From G016756615 sp035556195 (GTDB lineage Bacteria; Pseudomonadota; Alphaproteobacteria; Rhizobiales; Rhizobiaceae): a DNA stretch of 64,000 nucleotides. This document shows, one piece after another, positions 6,533 to 15,452 of the stretch (the first letter of the stretch is position 1; each line of letters starts with the position of its first letter). Location of the stretch: NCBI GenBank assembly GCA_035556195.1, contig DATMFK010000066.1, forward strand, positions 1 to 64,000, written 5' to 3'. The notes beneath the pieces were generated by a model, which saw only the letters and a program-made list of their open reading frames with translations, was not told the origin of the DNA and made no database searches. The translations under genes and the position numbers were made by a program.

Positions 6533-9424
6533 ATGAACGCCATGTTCGACACCAAGACGCTCGTCGAAGAAACCGACTACGGCACGCCGGCATCGAAGGC
6601 CGAGAAGACCGTGACGCTCGACATCGATGGCCGCGCCGTGACGGTCCCGGAAGGGACGTCGATCATGCGGGCTGCCATGGAGGCGGGCGTCGAGATCCCG
6701 AAGCTCTGCGCGACCGACATGCTCGACGCGTTCGGCTCCTGCCGCGTCTGTCTCGTCGAGATCGAAGGGCGGGCGGGAACACCGGCGTCCTGCACGACAC
6801 CGGTGGCGGAGGGGCTGGTGGTCAAGACGCAGACCGAACGGCTGGACAAGATCCGGCGCGGCGTAATGGAGCTCTATATCTCGGATCATCCGCTTGGCCT
6901 CGATCAAGGCGCTGTGCGGGAAGGCGGAGAACTCAAGAGGATCGCCAACACGGTTGGCCTGTCCGAAATCCGCTACGGGCTCGACGGTCGCAACCATGTC
7001 CGCGACGGCGGGCTCAATGCCGACTATCTGCCGAGGGACGAGTCGAACCCCTATTTCACCTATGACGCCTCCCAATGCATCGTCTGCTCGCGCTGCGTGA
7101 GAGCCTGCGAGGAGGTCCAGGGCACCTTCGCATTGACGATCGCCGGACGTGGATTCGAATCCCGCGTCGCGGCCGGCATGTCGGAGAACTTCATCGATTC
7201 CGAATGCGTGTCTTGCGGCGCCTGCGTTCAGGCCTGCCCGACGGATGCGCTGCGGGAAAAATCGCTCCTGGAAATGGGGAGCCCGACACATTCAGTCGTG
7301 ACGACCTGCGGCTATTGCGGCGTCGGCTGCTCGTTCAAGGCAGAGATGCGCGGTGAAGAGGTCGTGCGCATGGTACCCTACAAGGGCAGCAAGGCCAATC
7401 GCGGCCATTCCTGTGTCAAGGGCCGGTTCGCGTGGGGCTATACGACGCACAGGGATCGCATCCTCAACCCGATGATCCGCGAGAAGATCAGCGATCCTTG
7501 GCGAGAGGTCACCTGGGAAGAGGCATTCCGCCATGTCGCCAACGAGTTCCGGCGGATCCAGTATCAGTATGGCCGAGGGGCGGTCGGCGGCATCACCTCG
7601 TCGCGCTGCACGAACGAAGAGACCTACCTCGTGCAGAAGCTGGTCCGCCAGGGCTTCGGCAACAACAACGTCGATACATGCGCCCGGGTCTGCCATTCGC
7701 CCACCGGCTATGGGCTGAAGACGACCTTCGGCACCTCGGCAGGCACGCAGGACTTCGATTCGGTCGAAGAGACCGACGTGGTCGTCATTATCGGCGCGAA
7801 CCCGACCGATGCCCATCCCGTCTTCGCGTCGCGCTTGAAGAAGCGGCTGCGCCAGGGCGCCAAGCTGATCGTTATCGATCCGCGCCGTATCGACATGGTG
7901 CGATCCCCACATGTCGAGGCCCAATATCATCTGCCGTTGAAGCCCGGCACCAACGTCGCAGTCCTCACCGCGCTCGCCCATGTCATCGTCACGGAAGGGC
8001 TCTTCGACGAGAGGTTCATCCGCGAGCGTTGCGACTGGTCGGAATTCGAGGACTGGGCAGCTTTCGTCGCCGAGCCGCAACACAGCCCGGAAGAGGTGGA
8101 GAAGGTGTCCGGCGTGCCGGCCGAGCGGATCCGCGGCGCCGCGCGGCTCTATGCCACCGGCGGCAACGGGGCGATCTATTACGGCCTCGGGGTCACCGAG
8201 CACAGCCAGGGCTCGACCACAGTGATGGCCATCGCGAACCTTGCCATGCTGACGGGCAACATCGGCCGCCCGGGCGTCGGCGTGAACCCGTTGCGCGGCC
8301 AGAACAATGTGCAGGGATCCTGCGATATGGGCTCCTTCCCGCACGAGTTGCCAGGCTATCGGCATATTTCAGACGACGCGACGCGGGCGATCTATGAGAG
8401 CCTCTGGGGGGTGACGCTCGACCCGGAGCCTGGCCTGCGGATCAACAACATGCTGGATGCCGCCGTGGATGGCAGCTTCATGGGCCTCTACGTCCAGGGT
8501 GAGGACATCTTGCAGTCCGACCCCAACACGACGCATGTCGCGGCCGGCCTGGCGGCAATGGAATGCGTGGTGGTGCACGATCTCTTCCTGAACGAGACCG
8601 CGAACTACGCCCACGTCTTCCTGCCCGGCTCGACCTTCCTGGAAAAGGACGGCACCTTCACCAATGCCGAGCGCCGCATCAACCTCGTGCGCAAGGTGAT
8701 GGCGCCGAAGAACGGCTATGCCGATTGGGAAGTCACGCAGAAACTCGCCCAGGCCATGGGCGTGTCCTGGAATTACCAGCATCCGTCAGAGATCATGGAC
8801 GAGATCGCACGGACGACACCCAGCTTCGCGTCCGTTTCGTTCGAGCTTCTGGAGCGCGAAGGTTCGGTTCAGTGGCCCTGCAACGAGAAGGCGCCGCTCG
8901 GCACGCCGGTGATGCATATTGGCGGCTTCGTCCGCGGCAAAGGCAAGTTCATCCGCACCGAATACGTCGCAACGGACGAAAGGAGCGGCCCGCGCTTCCC
9001 GTTGCTGCTGACCACGGGGCGGATCCTGTCCCAGTACAATGTCGGCGCTCAGACGCGCCGGACCGAGAATGTGGCTTGGCACAAGGAGGACCGGCTGGAG
9101 ATCCATCCGCACGACGCCGAGAACCGCGGCATCAAGGATGGCGACTGGGTACGTCTCAAGAGCCGGGCCGGCGAGACGACACTCAGGGCGCTCATCACCG
9201 AACGCGTCGCGCCGGGCGTGGTGTACACCACGTTCCACCATCCGAACACGCAAGCCAATGTGATCACCACCGAATACTCCGACTGGGCGACCAACTGCCC
9301 CGAATACAAGGTGACCGCGGTTCAGGTCAGCCCGTCCAATGGGCCCAGCGAGTGGCAGGAGGAGTATGACGCGCTCGCGCGGCGAAGCCGCCGCATCCAA
9401 GGACGGCTCGAGGCAGCGGAGTGA
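6533..9424 (+). CDS. fdsA: NAD-dependent formate dehydrogenase alpha subunit (Mo-bisMGD catalytic)
   Basis: The 963-residue catalytic subunit oxidises formate at a bis-MGD molybdenum centre. Domains in order: a ferredoxin-like [2Fe-2S] domain (GSCRVCLVEIEG near residue 75), a NuoG-like His/Cys region, two [4Fe-4S] motifs (CIVCSRCVRAC and CVSCGACVQACP, about 180-240), then the FdhF-type domain opening TCGYCGVGC near 257. The Mo ligand is Cys387 in DTCARVCHSPTG, in the place of selenocysteine in E. coli FdhF, so this is a Cys enzyme. The C-terminal MopB domain holds LLLTTGRILSQYN. The start ATG follows GGAG by 8 nt. Length matches characterised FdsA proteins. Confidence 0.97.
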   Translation: MNAMFDTKTLVEETDYGTPASKAEKTVTLDIDGRAVTVPEGTSIMRAAMEAGVEIPKLCATDMLDAFGSCRVCLVEIEGRAGTPASCTTPVAEGLVVKTQTERLDKIRRGVMELYISDHPLGLDQGAVREGGELKRIANTVGLSEIRYGLDGRNHVRDGGLNADYLPRDESNPYFTYDASQCIVCSRCVRACEEVQGTFALTIAGRGFESRVAAGMSENFIDSECVSCGACVQACPTDALREKSLLEMGSPTHSVVTTCGYCGVGCSFKAEMRGEEVVRMVPYKGSKANRGHSCVKGRFAWGYTTHRDRILNPMIREKISDPWREVTWEEAFRHVANEFRRIQYQYGRGAVGGITSSRCTNEETYLVQKLVRQGFGNNNVDTCARVCHSPTGYGLKTTFGTSAGTQDFDSVEETDVVVIIGANPTDAHPVFASRLKKRLRQGAKLIVIDPRRIDMVRSPHVEAQYHLPLKPGTNVAVLTALAHVIVTEGLFDERFIRERCDWSEFEDWAAFVAEPQHSPEEVEKVSGVPAERIRGAARLYATGGNGAIYYGLGVTEHSQGSTTVMAIANLAMLTGNIGRPGVGVNPLRGQNNVQGSCDMGSFPHELPGYRHISDDATRAIYESLWGVTLDPEPGLRINNMLDAAVDGSFMGLYVQGEDILQSDPNTTHVAAGLAAMECVVVHDLFLNETANYAHVFLPGSTFLEKDGTFTNAERRINLVRKVMAPKNGYADWEVTQKLAQAMGVSWNYQHPSEIMDEIARTTPSFASVSFELLEREGSVQWPCNEKAPLGTPVMHIGGFVRGKGKFIRTEYVATDERSGPRFPLLLTTGRILSQYNVGAQTRRTENVAWHKEDRLEIHPHDAENRGIKDGDWVRLKSRAGETTLRALITERVAPGVVYTTFHHPNTQANVITTEYSDWATNCPEYKVTAVQVSPSNGPSEWQEEYDALARRSRRIQGRLEAAE

Positions 9425-9482
9425 CGATGGGTGTGATGGCCGGCTGGCCAGAGGCGGTGCTGACCGGGACAGGGATGCGGCA

Positions 9483-10310
9483 ATGATCTCCCGCCCTGCC
9501 CTCACCCGTCTATCCCGCGTTGCGCACCGCATCGGCGGAACCAGCATTGCCGATCGCACGGTGCCGGAGGAAGTCCCGATCGCGCTATCCTATGCCGGCA
9601 CCACTCATGCCGTGATGATGGCAAGCCCTGCCGATTTCGAGGATTTCGCAGTCGGCTTCTCGCTCACCGAAGGGATCATTTCATCCTCGGAAGAGATCGG
9701 CAGCGTCGACATCGAGGATCTCGGGGCGGGCATCGATATCCAGATCCGGCTGAAGGACGCGGCCAATACACGCTTCCAGGCGAGGCGGCGCCGGCTGGCA
9801 GGCCCAGTCGGATGCGGGCTTTGCGGGATCGAATCCATCGAAGAGGCAATGCGCTCGGTGGACGTGGTCGGTGGTTCGCGGCTGTCGATCTCGTCCGACA
9901 ATATCGTCCGTTCGGTCCGCCTGCTCGCCAGGTTGCAGCCGCTCCACGCCGAGACAGGCGCGGTCCATGCGGCGGGTTTCTATGTGCCGGAGACGGGCAT
10001 TGTCGCGGCGCGCGAGGATGTCGGCCGCCACAATGCGCTGGACAAGCTCGCGGGCGCCTTGGCCAAGGCCGGCATGCATGGAGAGACCGGGGCCGTGGTT
10101 GTGACCAGCCGCGTTTCGGTGGAGATGGTCCAGAAGACGGCGGCGATCGGCTCGCCGATCATCATTGCCGTTTCCGCCCCGACCGCGCTCGCCATCCGCG
10201 CGGCGGAGGCGGCGGGCATGACGCTTGTCGCCCTGGTGCGTGGCGACGAGTTCGACATCTTCACCCATCCGGATCGTATTTCGCCGAGGACCGCCCGAAA
10301 TGTCGCATGA
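9483..10310 (+). CDS. fdsC: Formate dehydrogenase accessory sulfurtransferase FdsC (FdhD family)
   Basis: A 275-residue FdhD/FdsC protein. Such chaperones bind bis-MGD cofactor, help sulfurate it and insert it into the FDH alpha subunit. The CxxC motif is Cys111-Gly-Leu-Cys114 in GPVGCGLCGIES, and the conserved EDVGRHNALDKLAG segment follows. It lies 58 bp after fdsA and overlaps fdsD by 11 bp, the usual fds arrangement. The ATG at 9483 begins the conserved region and no other in-frame start fits better. Confidence 0.94.
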   Translation: MISRPALTRLSRVAHRIGGTSIADRTVPEEVPIALSYAGTTHAVMMASPADFEDFAVGFSLTEGIISSSEEIGSVDIEDLGAGIDIQIRLKDAANTRFQARRRRLAGPVGCGLCGIESIEEAMRSVDVVGGSRLSISSDNIVRSVRLLARLQPLHAETGAVHAAGFYVPETGIVAAREDVGRHNALDKLAGALAKAGMHGETGAVVVTSRVSVEMVQKTAAIGSPIIIAVSAPTALAIRAAEAAGMTLVALVRGDEFDIFTHPDRISPRTARNVA

Positions 10311-10572
10311 CGAACACAAGGCAATGAACACGGCGGAGAAACTCGTCTATATGGCGAACCAGATCGCCGCCTTCTTCGAAACCATGCCGCATGACGAGGC
10401 TGCAGCGGGCGTTGCCAAGCACATCAACGATTTCTGGGATCCGCGCATGCGCCGCCAATTCTTCGCGATCGTGGAAGCAGGCGACGCAGGGCTGAGGCCG
10501 CTTGTGATCGACGCCGTACCCATGATCAAGCGGCCGGCGCCCGCGGAGAAACCGGCGGGCGTCGCTTCGTAA
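10300..10572 (+). CDS. fdsD: Formate dehydrogenase delta subunit
   Basis: A 90-residue FdsD. The conserved core is LVYMANQIAAFFETMPHDEAAAGVAKHINDFWDPRMRRQFF, which matches the family; FdsD is needed for active complex but carries no known cofactor. It starts inside the end of fdsC and closes the operon. Its stop is only 6 bp from the stop of the convergent dhaK gene, so no separate terminator fits between them. Confidence 0.93.
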   Translation: MSHDEHKAMNTAEKLVYMANQIAAFFETMPHDEAAAGVAKHINDFWDPRMRRQFFAIVEAGDAGLRPLVIDAVPMIKRPAPAEKPAGVAS

Positions 10573-10578
10573 CGGTGT

Positions 10579-11565
10579 TCACATTCCCCACCTCAGCGAA
10601 GCCGTGTGGACCGGCGCGTCCCAGAGGCTTGCCGCTTCGTCGTCCAGCATGGACAGCGTGACGGAGCAGCCGGCCATGTCGAGCGAGGTCACGTAGGAGC
10701 CGACCAGCGAGCGGGCGACCTCGACTCCATGCTTCTCGAACATCCGGCGCGCGGCGTTGTACATGAGATAGAGCTCCATCGACGGCGTGCCGCCGAAGCC
10801 ATTGACGAACAGCAGCGCCTTTCCCTTGACCTGTGGGCCGAGGTCGCCAGCGATCGCCGCACAAATTTCCTCGGCGATCTCGTCCGCGGTCTTGAGCCGG
10901 TCTCGTCTTCGGCCGGGCTCGCCATGGATGCCGACGCCGAACTCCATCTCATCGTCGCCGATCTCGAAGGTCGGCTTGCCGGCCGCCGGTACGGTACAAG
11001 ACGTCAAAGCGACGCCCATCGAACGTGTCGCGGCGTTGACCCGATCCCCCAGCGCCTTGAGTTCGGCCAGGCTTCTGCCCTCCTCGGCTGCCGCACCGAC
11101 GATCTTCTCCACGACAAGCGTCCCCGCCACGCCGCGACGGCCGGTCGTGTAGAGGGAATCCTCGACCGCGACGTCGTCATTGGTGACGACCTGCATCACG
11201 CCTTCGGTCATTTCGGCGGCCATGTCGAAATTCATGACATCGCCCTCGTAGTTCTTGACGATGAAAAGGCATCCGGCGCCCGTATCGACGCTCGCCGCCG
11301 CCTCCACCATCTGATCGGGCGTGGGCGAGGTGAAGACCTGACCGGGACAGGCGGCGTCGAGCATGCCGTGGCCAACCAAGCCGGCGTGCAGGGGTTCGTG
11401 ACCAGAACCTCCACCTGATATCAATGCCACTTTGCCCGGCTTCAGGATCCTGCGGCGCACGAATTTGTGCCCCTCCCCGAGGAGCAGAATGTCCGAATGC
11501 GCAGCTACGAAACCGTCCAGGCTTTCCGTCAGCACGGTATCGACTGAGTTCAGGAATTTCTTCAC
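10579..11565 (-). CDS. dhaK: Dihydroxyacetone kinase subunit DhaK
   Basis: A 328-residue DhaK, which binds dihydroxyacetone covalently through a histidine and presents it to DhaL-ATP (PTS-dependent type) for phosphorylation. Visible features: GGGSGHEPLHAGLVGHGML near residue 50 and the substrate histidine in FGVGIHGEPG near 215. The start is read as GTG (KKFLNSVDTV follows) with GGGAGG 6 nt upstream; an upstream ATG would add residues unlike the family. It is the last gene of the dha group, parted from the enzyme I gene by 237 bp that hold palindromic repeats, so it may be partly independently expressed. Confidence 0.95.
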   Translation of the reverse strand: MKKFLNSVDTVLTESLDGFVAAHSDILLLGEGHKFVRRRILKPGKVALISGGGSGHEPLHAGLVGHGMLDAACPGQVFTSPTPDQMVEAAASVDTGAGCLFIVKNYEGDVMNFDMAAEMTEGVMQVVTNDDVAVEDSLYTTGRRGVAGTLVVEKIVGAAAEEGRSLAELKALGDRVNAATRSMGVALTSCTVPAAGKPTFEIGDDEMEFGVGIHGEPGRRRDRLKTADEIAEEICAAIAGDLGPQVKGKALLFVNGFGGTPSMELYLMYNAARRMFEKHGVEVARSLVGSYVTSLDMAGCSVTLSMLDDEAASLWDAPVHTASLRWGM

Positions 11566-11634
11566 GTCGGTCCTCCCGATTGGCACCGATACCCGCCCTT
11601 GCCGATTATGCTGACGGTCGCGAATTGCCCCTCA

Positions 11635-11672
11635 CTGTCCTGCCGGACATCTCTCCCCGCACGCGGGGAGAG
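11635..11672. repeat. Palindromic intergenic repeat between dhaK and the enzyme I gene
   Basis: Arms 11651-11660 (CTCTCCCCGC) and 11663-11672 are perfectly complementary with a 2-base centre. The adjoining 11635-11653, read on the minus strand, is GAGATGTCCGGCAGGACAG and matches 18 of 19 bases at 26243-26261, so this is a partial copy of the dispersed repeat there. A second inverted pair (TTTCGCCA near 11694, TGGCGAAA near 11715) follows. No gene is visible in 11566-11802. Confidence 0.6.
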
Positions 11673-11802
11673 AGACGACGGCCGCACCGGTTTCGCCAGT
11701 CGCCCACGGGGACGATTGGCGAAAGCGAAGACGAAATCGTCAGGCGGATGAGGGGCTTGCTCAAAGATCAATCCTTATTGCCGCTGGTATGAGTGAATTC
11801 GT

Positions 11803-13395
11803 TCATGGTGCCAACGAAACCGCCGCGATCGCCGCTTTGACGGCAGCGAGTTGCGCCGGAGCAGCGGAGAGGTCGCGCAGGCCGGCGGCCAGGAGCCCGG
11901 GTATGGCCTGGGGGTCGCCAGCCGCATCTCCGCACAGGCTGACCGGAATGTCGTTGGCGTCGCCATAAGCGACGACACCGGCGATCAGCCGCTGAACGGC
12001 CGGATTGGCGAATGCATTCAGCCCAGCCACGGCACCGTTGTCGCGCGCGGCCGCCATCACATATTGGGTCAGATCGTTCGAGCCGATCGAGAAGAAGGCC
12101 GCGTCGGAAAATTCTTCGGGCGCAATCGCCGCGGCCGGGACTTCGACCATGACACCGAGCGGCGGAATGCCGTGGCTGATGCCGGCCCGCGTCAACACAT
12201 CGGCCTCCTCCAAAAACAGCTCCGTCGCCTTGCGATACTCGTCGGCGATGGCAACCATTGGGAACATGACTTTCAAATTGCCGTGGCCCGCGGCGCGCAA
12301 CAAGGCGCGGATCTGGACACGAAAGACCTCCGGCCGTGACAGGGAAAGGCGAATGCCGCGCAAGCCAAGGAACGGATTGCCTTCCTCGATCGTATAGCCC
12401 GCGACCGGCTTGTCGCCGCCGGCGTCGACGGTCCGAATGGTCACGGGCTTCCCCTTCGCCCATTCGAGCACCTTGCGATAAGCGTTAAACTGGCTCTCCT
12501 CGTCAGGCAACGTCGCGCCGAACAGGAACTCGGTGCGCATCAACCCGACGCCGTCGCAGTGATCGATGTCGATCGCGTCGACCTCGGCAGGATCGGCGAC
12601 ATTGACATGGACCCGAACAGCTGTCCCATCCGCCGTCACGGCAGGATGAGCGAGGAAATCGCCCGCTTGTGCCTTTGCCGCGATGAACGCGTCCGATGCC
12701 CCTCGAAAGTCGCGGAGATCCGCCTCCGCCGGCGCCAGAACGATCTCGCCATGCTCGGCGTCGAGAACCGCGAAGCCGGCAGCACCGACGAGCCTTTCAC
12801 CGAGCCCGACGACCATCGGCACTCCGCGGGAGCGGGCCAGCATCGCCACATGGCTGGCGGGAGAACCACGGCTCAATGCAATGCCTCCGCCCTTGCTCCA
12901 GTCGATCCGCAGGAACAGCGTCGGCGCTATGTCATCGGCGCACAGTATCGCGCCGGCGGGAGCAGCTGTCTCGCCGTGCCCCGAGAGGGCATGCAACACC
13001 CGCTGCCTGATGTCCCTGAGGTCGGCGGCCCTTGCCTTGAAGTACTCGTCGTCAGCCGTTGCGTAGCCGGCGATCTCGCCGTCGAGCTCCGCACCCCATG
13101 CCTCATAGGCGGTGGCGCCAGCCTGAATAGCCTCCAGCGCGGGATCGACCAGGGCGTCATCCTCCAGCATCGCAACCTGAAATTCCAATATGGCGGCGGC
13201 CTCGCCGGGAGACGCTGCGATCAATTCGTCGAGGGCGCGGGAGGCCGCGGCCACCGCCGCCTTGAGCGCTTCAGCTTCCGCTCGAGGCGAGCCCTTGGCG
13301 GCGTAGCCGACAACGGCGCGTTCCGGATGGAACAGCGGACCGGCTGCATATCCGCCCGAGGCGGCAACGCCCGTCAGCCTAAGCGGTCCTGGCAT
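11803..13395 (-). CDS. Phosphoenolpyruvate-protein phosphotransferase (enzyme I of the dha PTS)
   Basis: A 530-residue enzyme I. It takes phosphate from PEP and passes it to HPr. The phosphohistidine lies in SRGSPASHVAMLARSRGVP, and the PEP-binding half is complete: GVGLMRTEFLF, TVDAGGDKP, NPFLGLRGIRLSL, FFSIGSNDLTQYVMA and the conserved Cys in VSLCGDAAGDP. There is no GAF domain, so it is not the nitrogen PTS enzyme PtsP. Its ATG lies 17 bp inside the end of the HPr gene. Unlike the short EI-like end of E. coli DhaM, this one is full length, so it could charge its own chain from PEP. Confidence 0.93.
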   Translation of the reverse strand: MPGPLRLTGVAASGGYAAGPLFHPERAVVGYAAKGSPRAEAEALKAAVAAASRALDELIAASPGEAAAILEFQVAMLEDDALVDPALEAIQAGATAYEAWGAELDGEIAGYATADDEYFKARAADLRDIRQRVLHALSGHGETAAPAGAILCADDIAPTLFLRIDWSKGGGIALSRGSPASHVAMLARSRGVPMVVGLGERLVGAAGFAVLDAEHGEIVLAPAEADLRDFRGASDAFIAAKAQAGDFLAHPAVTADGTAVRVHVNVADPAEVDAIDIDHCDGVGLMRTEFLFGATLPDEESQFNAYRKVLEWAKGKPVTIRTVDAGGDKPVAGYTIEEGNPFLGLRGIRLSLSRPEVFRVQIRALLRAAGHGNLKVMFPMVAIADEYRKATELFLEEADVLTRAGISHGIPPLGVMVEVPAAAIAPEEFSDAAFFSIGSNDLTQYVMAAARDNGAVAGLNAFANPAVQRLIAGVVAYGDANDIPVSLCGDAAGDPQAIPGLLAAGLRDLSAAPAQLAAVKAAIAAVSLAP

Positions 13396-13681
13396 GAGCC
13401 TCGTTTCCGTCGTCGAAATCACGTTCGACCAGTGCGGCCAGCGCTTCGATCGCTTCCCGAGCCTTCTCTCCGTCGGCGCGAAGATGAAGCAGCGTTCCCT
13501 TCGGCGCCCGTGCCGCCATGACCTTGACGATGCTCTTGGCGTCGAGCCATGGCCCAGCCAGATCGGTCGCCAATTCGATGCGCGCCGGAAAGGCCTTGGC
13601 GAGCTTGGTGAGCTGGACCGACGGCCGCGCATGCAGACCCGCTTCATGGGTGATCATGACCGAGGCTTGGGCTGTCGACAT
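13379..13681 (-). CDS. HPr family phosphocarrier protein of the dha PTS
   Basis: A 100-residue HPr. The active-site motif is EAGLHARPSVQLTKLA with the phosphohistidine at His17, and the Ser46-like region is LDAKSIVKVMAA. It carries phosphate from enzyme I to DhaM. The start ATG at 13681 has AAGGAAAG upstream. It lies between dhaM and the enzyme I gene, overlapping the latter by 17 bp, so it is most likely dedicated to this pathway. The C-terminus is some 10 residues longer than a typical HPr. Confidence 0.92.
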   Translation of the reverse strand: MSTAQASVMITHEAGLHARPSVQLTKLAKAFPARIELATDLAGPWLDAKSIVKVMAARAPKGTLLHLRADGEKAREAIEALAALVERDFDDGNEAHARTA

Positions 13682-13696
13682 AACGCTTTCCTTCGT

Positions 13697-14086
13697 TCAC
13701 GCCGGCGCAAGCTCGTGCGCCGTCGCCACCACGTCGCGCAAGGACGCCCCGCCGGAGGCCTCGGTCGCCGCCATCACTGCGCCTTCCACGATCGGCGCGT
13801 TGCAGATGACGATCTTCTTGCTGCGCGGCTCGCCGATCATTTCGACCGCCATCTCGCTGTTGGTCTCGGCGCCGCCGAGATCGACCAGGATTGCCACGCC
13901 GGCATCCGACCAGGCGCGTTCGATGGCATCGATGATCGCTGCCACGCTGGTGCCGAGTCCGCCCTCCGGATTGCCGCCGCACCAGGCAAGGGGCACCTCC
14001 TCGCCGACCATCTGCCGCACCATGTCGGCCGTGCCTTCCGCGATCTTGGGCGAATGCGAAACAATGACGATGGCGACATTCTTCAT
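13697..14086 (-). CDS. dhaM: Dihydroxyacetone kinase phosphoryl donor subunit DhaM (EIIA only)
   Basis: A 129-residue EIIA of the mannose-type fold. The phosphohistidine is His11 in VIVSHSPKIAEG; GGLGTSVAAI and LVDLGGAETNSEMA follow. It rephosphorylates ADP held on DhaL. In E. coli DhaM this domain is fused to HPr and a partial enzyme I; here it stands alone and those domains are the next two genes. Its start overlaps the dhaL stop in ATGA. Confidence 0.93.
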   Translation of the reverse strand: MKNVAIVIVSHSPKIAEGTADMVRQMVGEEVPLAWCGGNPEGGLGTSVAAIIDAIERAWSDAGVAILVDLGGAETNSEMAVEMIGEPRSKKIVICNAPIVEGAVMAATEASGGASLRDVVATAHELAPA

Positions 14087-14697
14087 GCCTTGCTCCGGAA
14101 TTGGGCGGCCAGCACGGCGACGAGCAGTGCCGTCGAACGGGCACCGGGATCCATGTGCCCGATCGACCTGTCGCCGAGGAAGGACGCACGGCCGCGGATC
14201 GCCTTCATCGGAACGGTGGCATCGGCCGCCGCATCTGCGACCGATGCGATTTCGTCGGCCGACTTGCCTTCGGCCAATGCCTGCCGCACGGGAAAGAGCA
14301 CATCGAGCATCGTCTTCTGGCCCGCCTTCGATTTGCCGCGCGCCGCCACCGCATCGACGGCCCGGCAGAGAGCCCCCGCGAAACCCGCACGGTCAACGAC
14401 TCCCGGCAGTTCCTTGCCGAGTGCCATGAACAAGGTGCCGAACAGCGGGCCGGAGGCCCCGCCGACCGTCATCACCAGCTTGGTGCCGATTGCGTTCAGG
14501 GCGTCCGGCAGCGGCTTGGCGGCATATTGTTCCGCCTCGGCGCGGATCGCCTCGAAGCCCCGCTTCATATTGGCGCCGTGATCGCCATCGCCGATCGCCT
14601 GGTCGAGCGCGGTCAATTCGTCGGCATGGGCGGCGATCGTGTCAGCCGCCGCGGAAACGAGGGCGCCGATGTCCAGGTCGGTCGTCGTAACACTCAT
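14083..14697 (-). CDS. dhaL: Dihydroxyacetone kinase subunit DhaL
   Basis: A 204-residue DhaL, the nucleotide-binding subunit. The Mg-nucleotide aspartates are in LDQAIGDGDHGANMKRG near residue 35, and the C-terminal nucleotide-binding region contains RGRASFLGDRSIGHMDPGA. In the PTS-dependent type the nucleotide is a bound cofactor recharged by DhaM. The start is MSVTTTDLDIGAL at 14697, with AAGGCGATG upstream; the open frame before it is not conserved. First gene of the dhaL-dhaM-HPr-EI-dhaK group. Confidence 0.94.
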   Translation of the reverse strand: MSVTTTDLDIGALVSAAADTIAAHADELTALDQAIGDGDHGANMKRGFEAIRAEAEQYAAKPLPDALNAIGTKLVMTVGGASGPLFGTLFMALGKELPGVVDRAGFAGALCRAVDAVAARGKSKAGQKTMLDVLFPVRQALAEGKSADEIASVADAAADATVPMKAIRGRASFLGDRSIGHMDPGARSTALLVAVLAAQFRSKA

Positions 14698-14951
14698 GCG
14701 GTCATCGCCTTTCCTGTCGAGAGCCTGGCTTCGGAAATCCTCCTCACCCTTCGGAGTGGAGGTCCGGTGATCCAGTCGACGACACCGGAGGAAGCTACAC
14801 CTTCGCGCGTGCGATATCGATCTTCGGCGTCGATCAAAAATTGCTAAACAGGCGACCCTCGCGCGCGGACGATATTCGTTGCGCGGGCCGGGACCGCCTA
14901 TAGATAGCGCAATCGCCAATATTGGCCGGCCCCGCAGAAAAGGGAATGCTC

Positions 14952-15452
14952 ATGGCAGTCCGCCCCATCGTCAGCTTTCCAGACCCTCGTCTCCGACTCC
15001 CGGCGGATCCGGTGGATGCCTTCGACGAGGCGCTTAGCCGGCTTGCGGAAGACCTATTGGACACCATGCGCGCAGCGCCCGGCATCGGCATTACGGCTCC
15101 GCATATCGGCGTTGCCAGGCGGCTGGTCGTGCTGGAGCTATCGGCGTCTGAACTCCCGCGGACCTATGTCAATCCGGCGATCGTCTGGGCGTCGGACGAC
15201 ATGATCCGGCACCAGGAGGGCAGCGTCTCCATGCCGGGCGTCACCGACGAGGTCGAGCGTCATGCCAAGGTGCGTGTGCAATACAGGGATCTGGACGGCA
15301 CCGAGCGAATAGAAGATGCGGAAGGCCTGCTCGCCATATGCCATCAGCACGAGATCGATCAACTCGACGGCATCTTCTGGCTCCAGCGGCTCTCGCGGGT
15401 CAAGCGCGAGCGGCTGATCAAGCGCTATGAGAAGTTGCGGCGAGGGTCGTGA
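14952..15452 (+). CDS. Peptide deformylase-like protein lacking two metal ligands
   Basis: A 166-residue protein with the peptide deformylase fold, recognisable from VRPIVSFPDPRLR through all three motifs, but altered where activity needs them. Motif 1 is GIGITAPHIG (44-53; Ala to Thr and Gln to His against GxGxAAxQ). Motif 2 is EGSVS (89-93), where Ser91 replaces the metal-binding Cys. Motif 3 is HEIDQ (133-137), where Gln137 replaces the second metal-binding His. Only His133 and Glu134 remain, so normal deformylase chemistry is unlikely. The rest is intact with no frameshift, which argues for a retained but different role. The ATG at 14952 has AGGGAA upstream; 14946 is also possible. Confidence 0.88.
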   Translation: MAVRPIVSFPDPRLRLPADPVDAFDEALSRLAEDLLDTMRAAPGIGITAPHIGVARRLVVLELSASELPRTYVNPAIVWASDDMIRHQEGSVSMPGVTDEVERHAKVRVQYRDLDGTERIEDAEGLLAICHQHEIDQLDGIFWLQRLSRVKRERLIKRYEKLRRGS

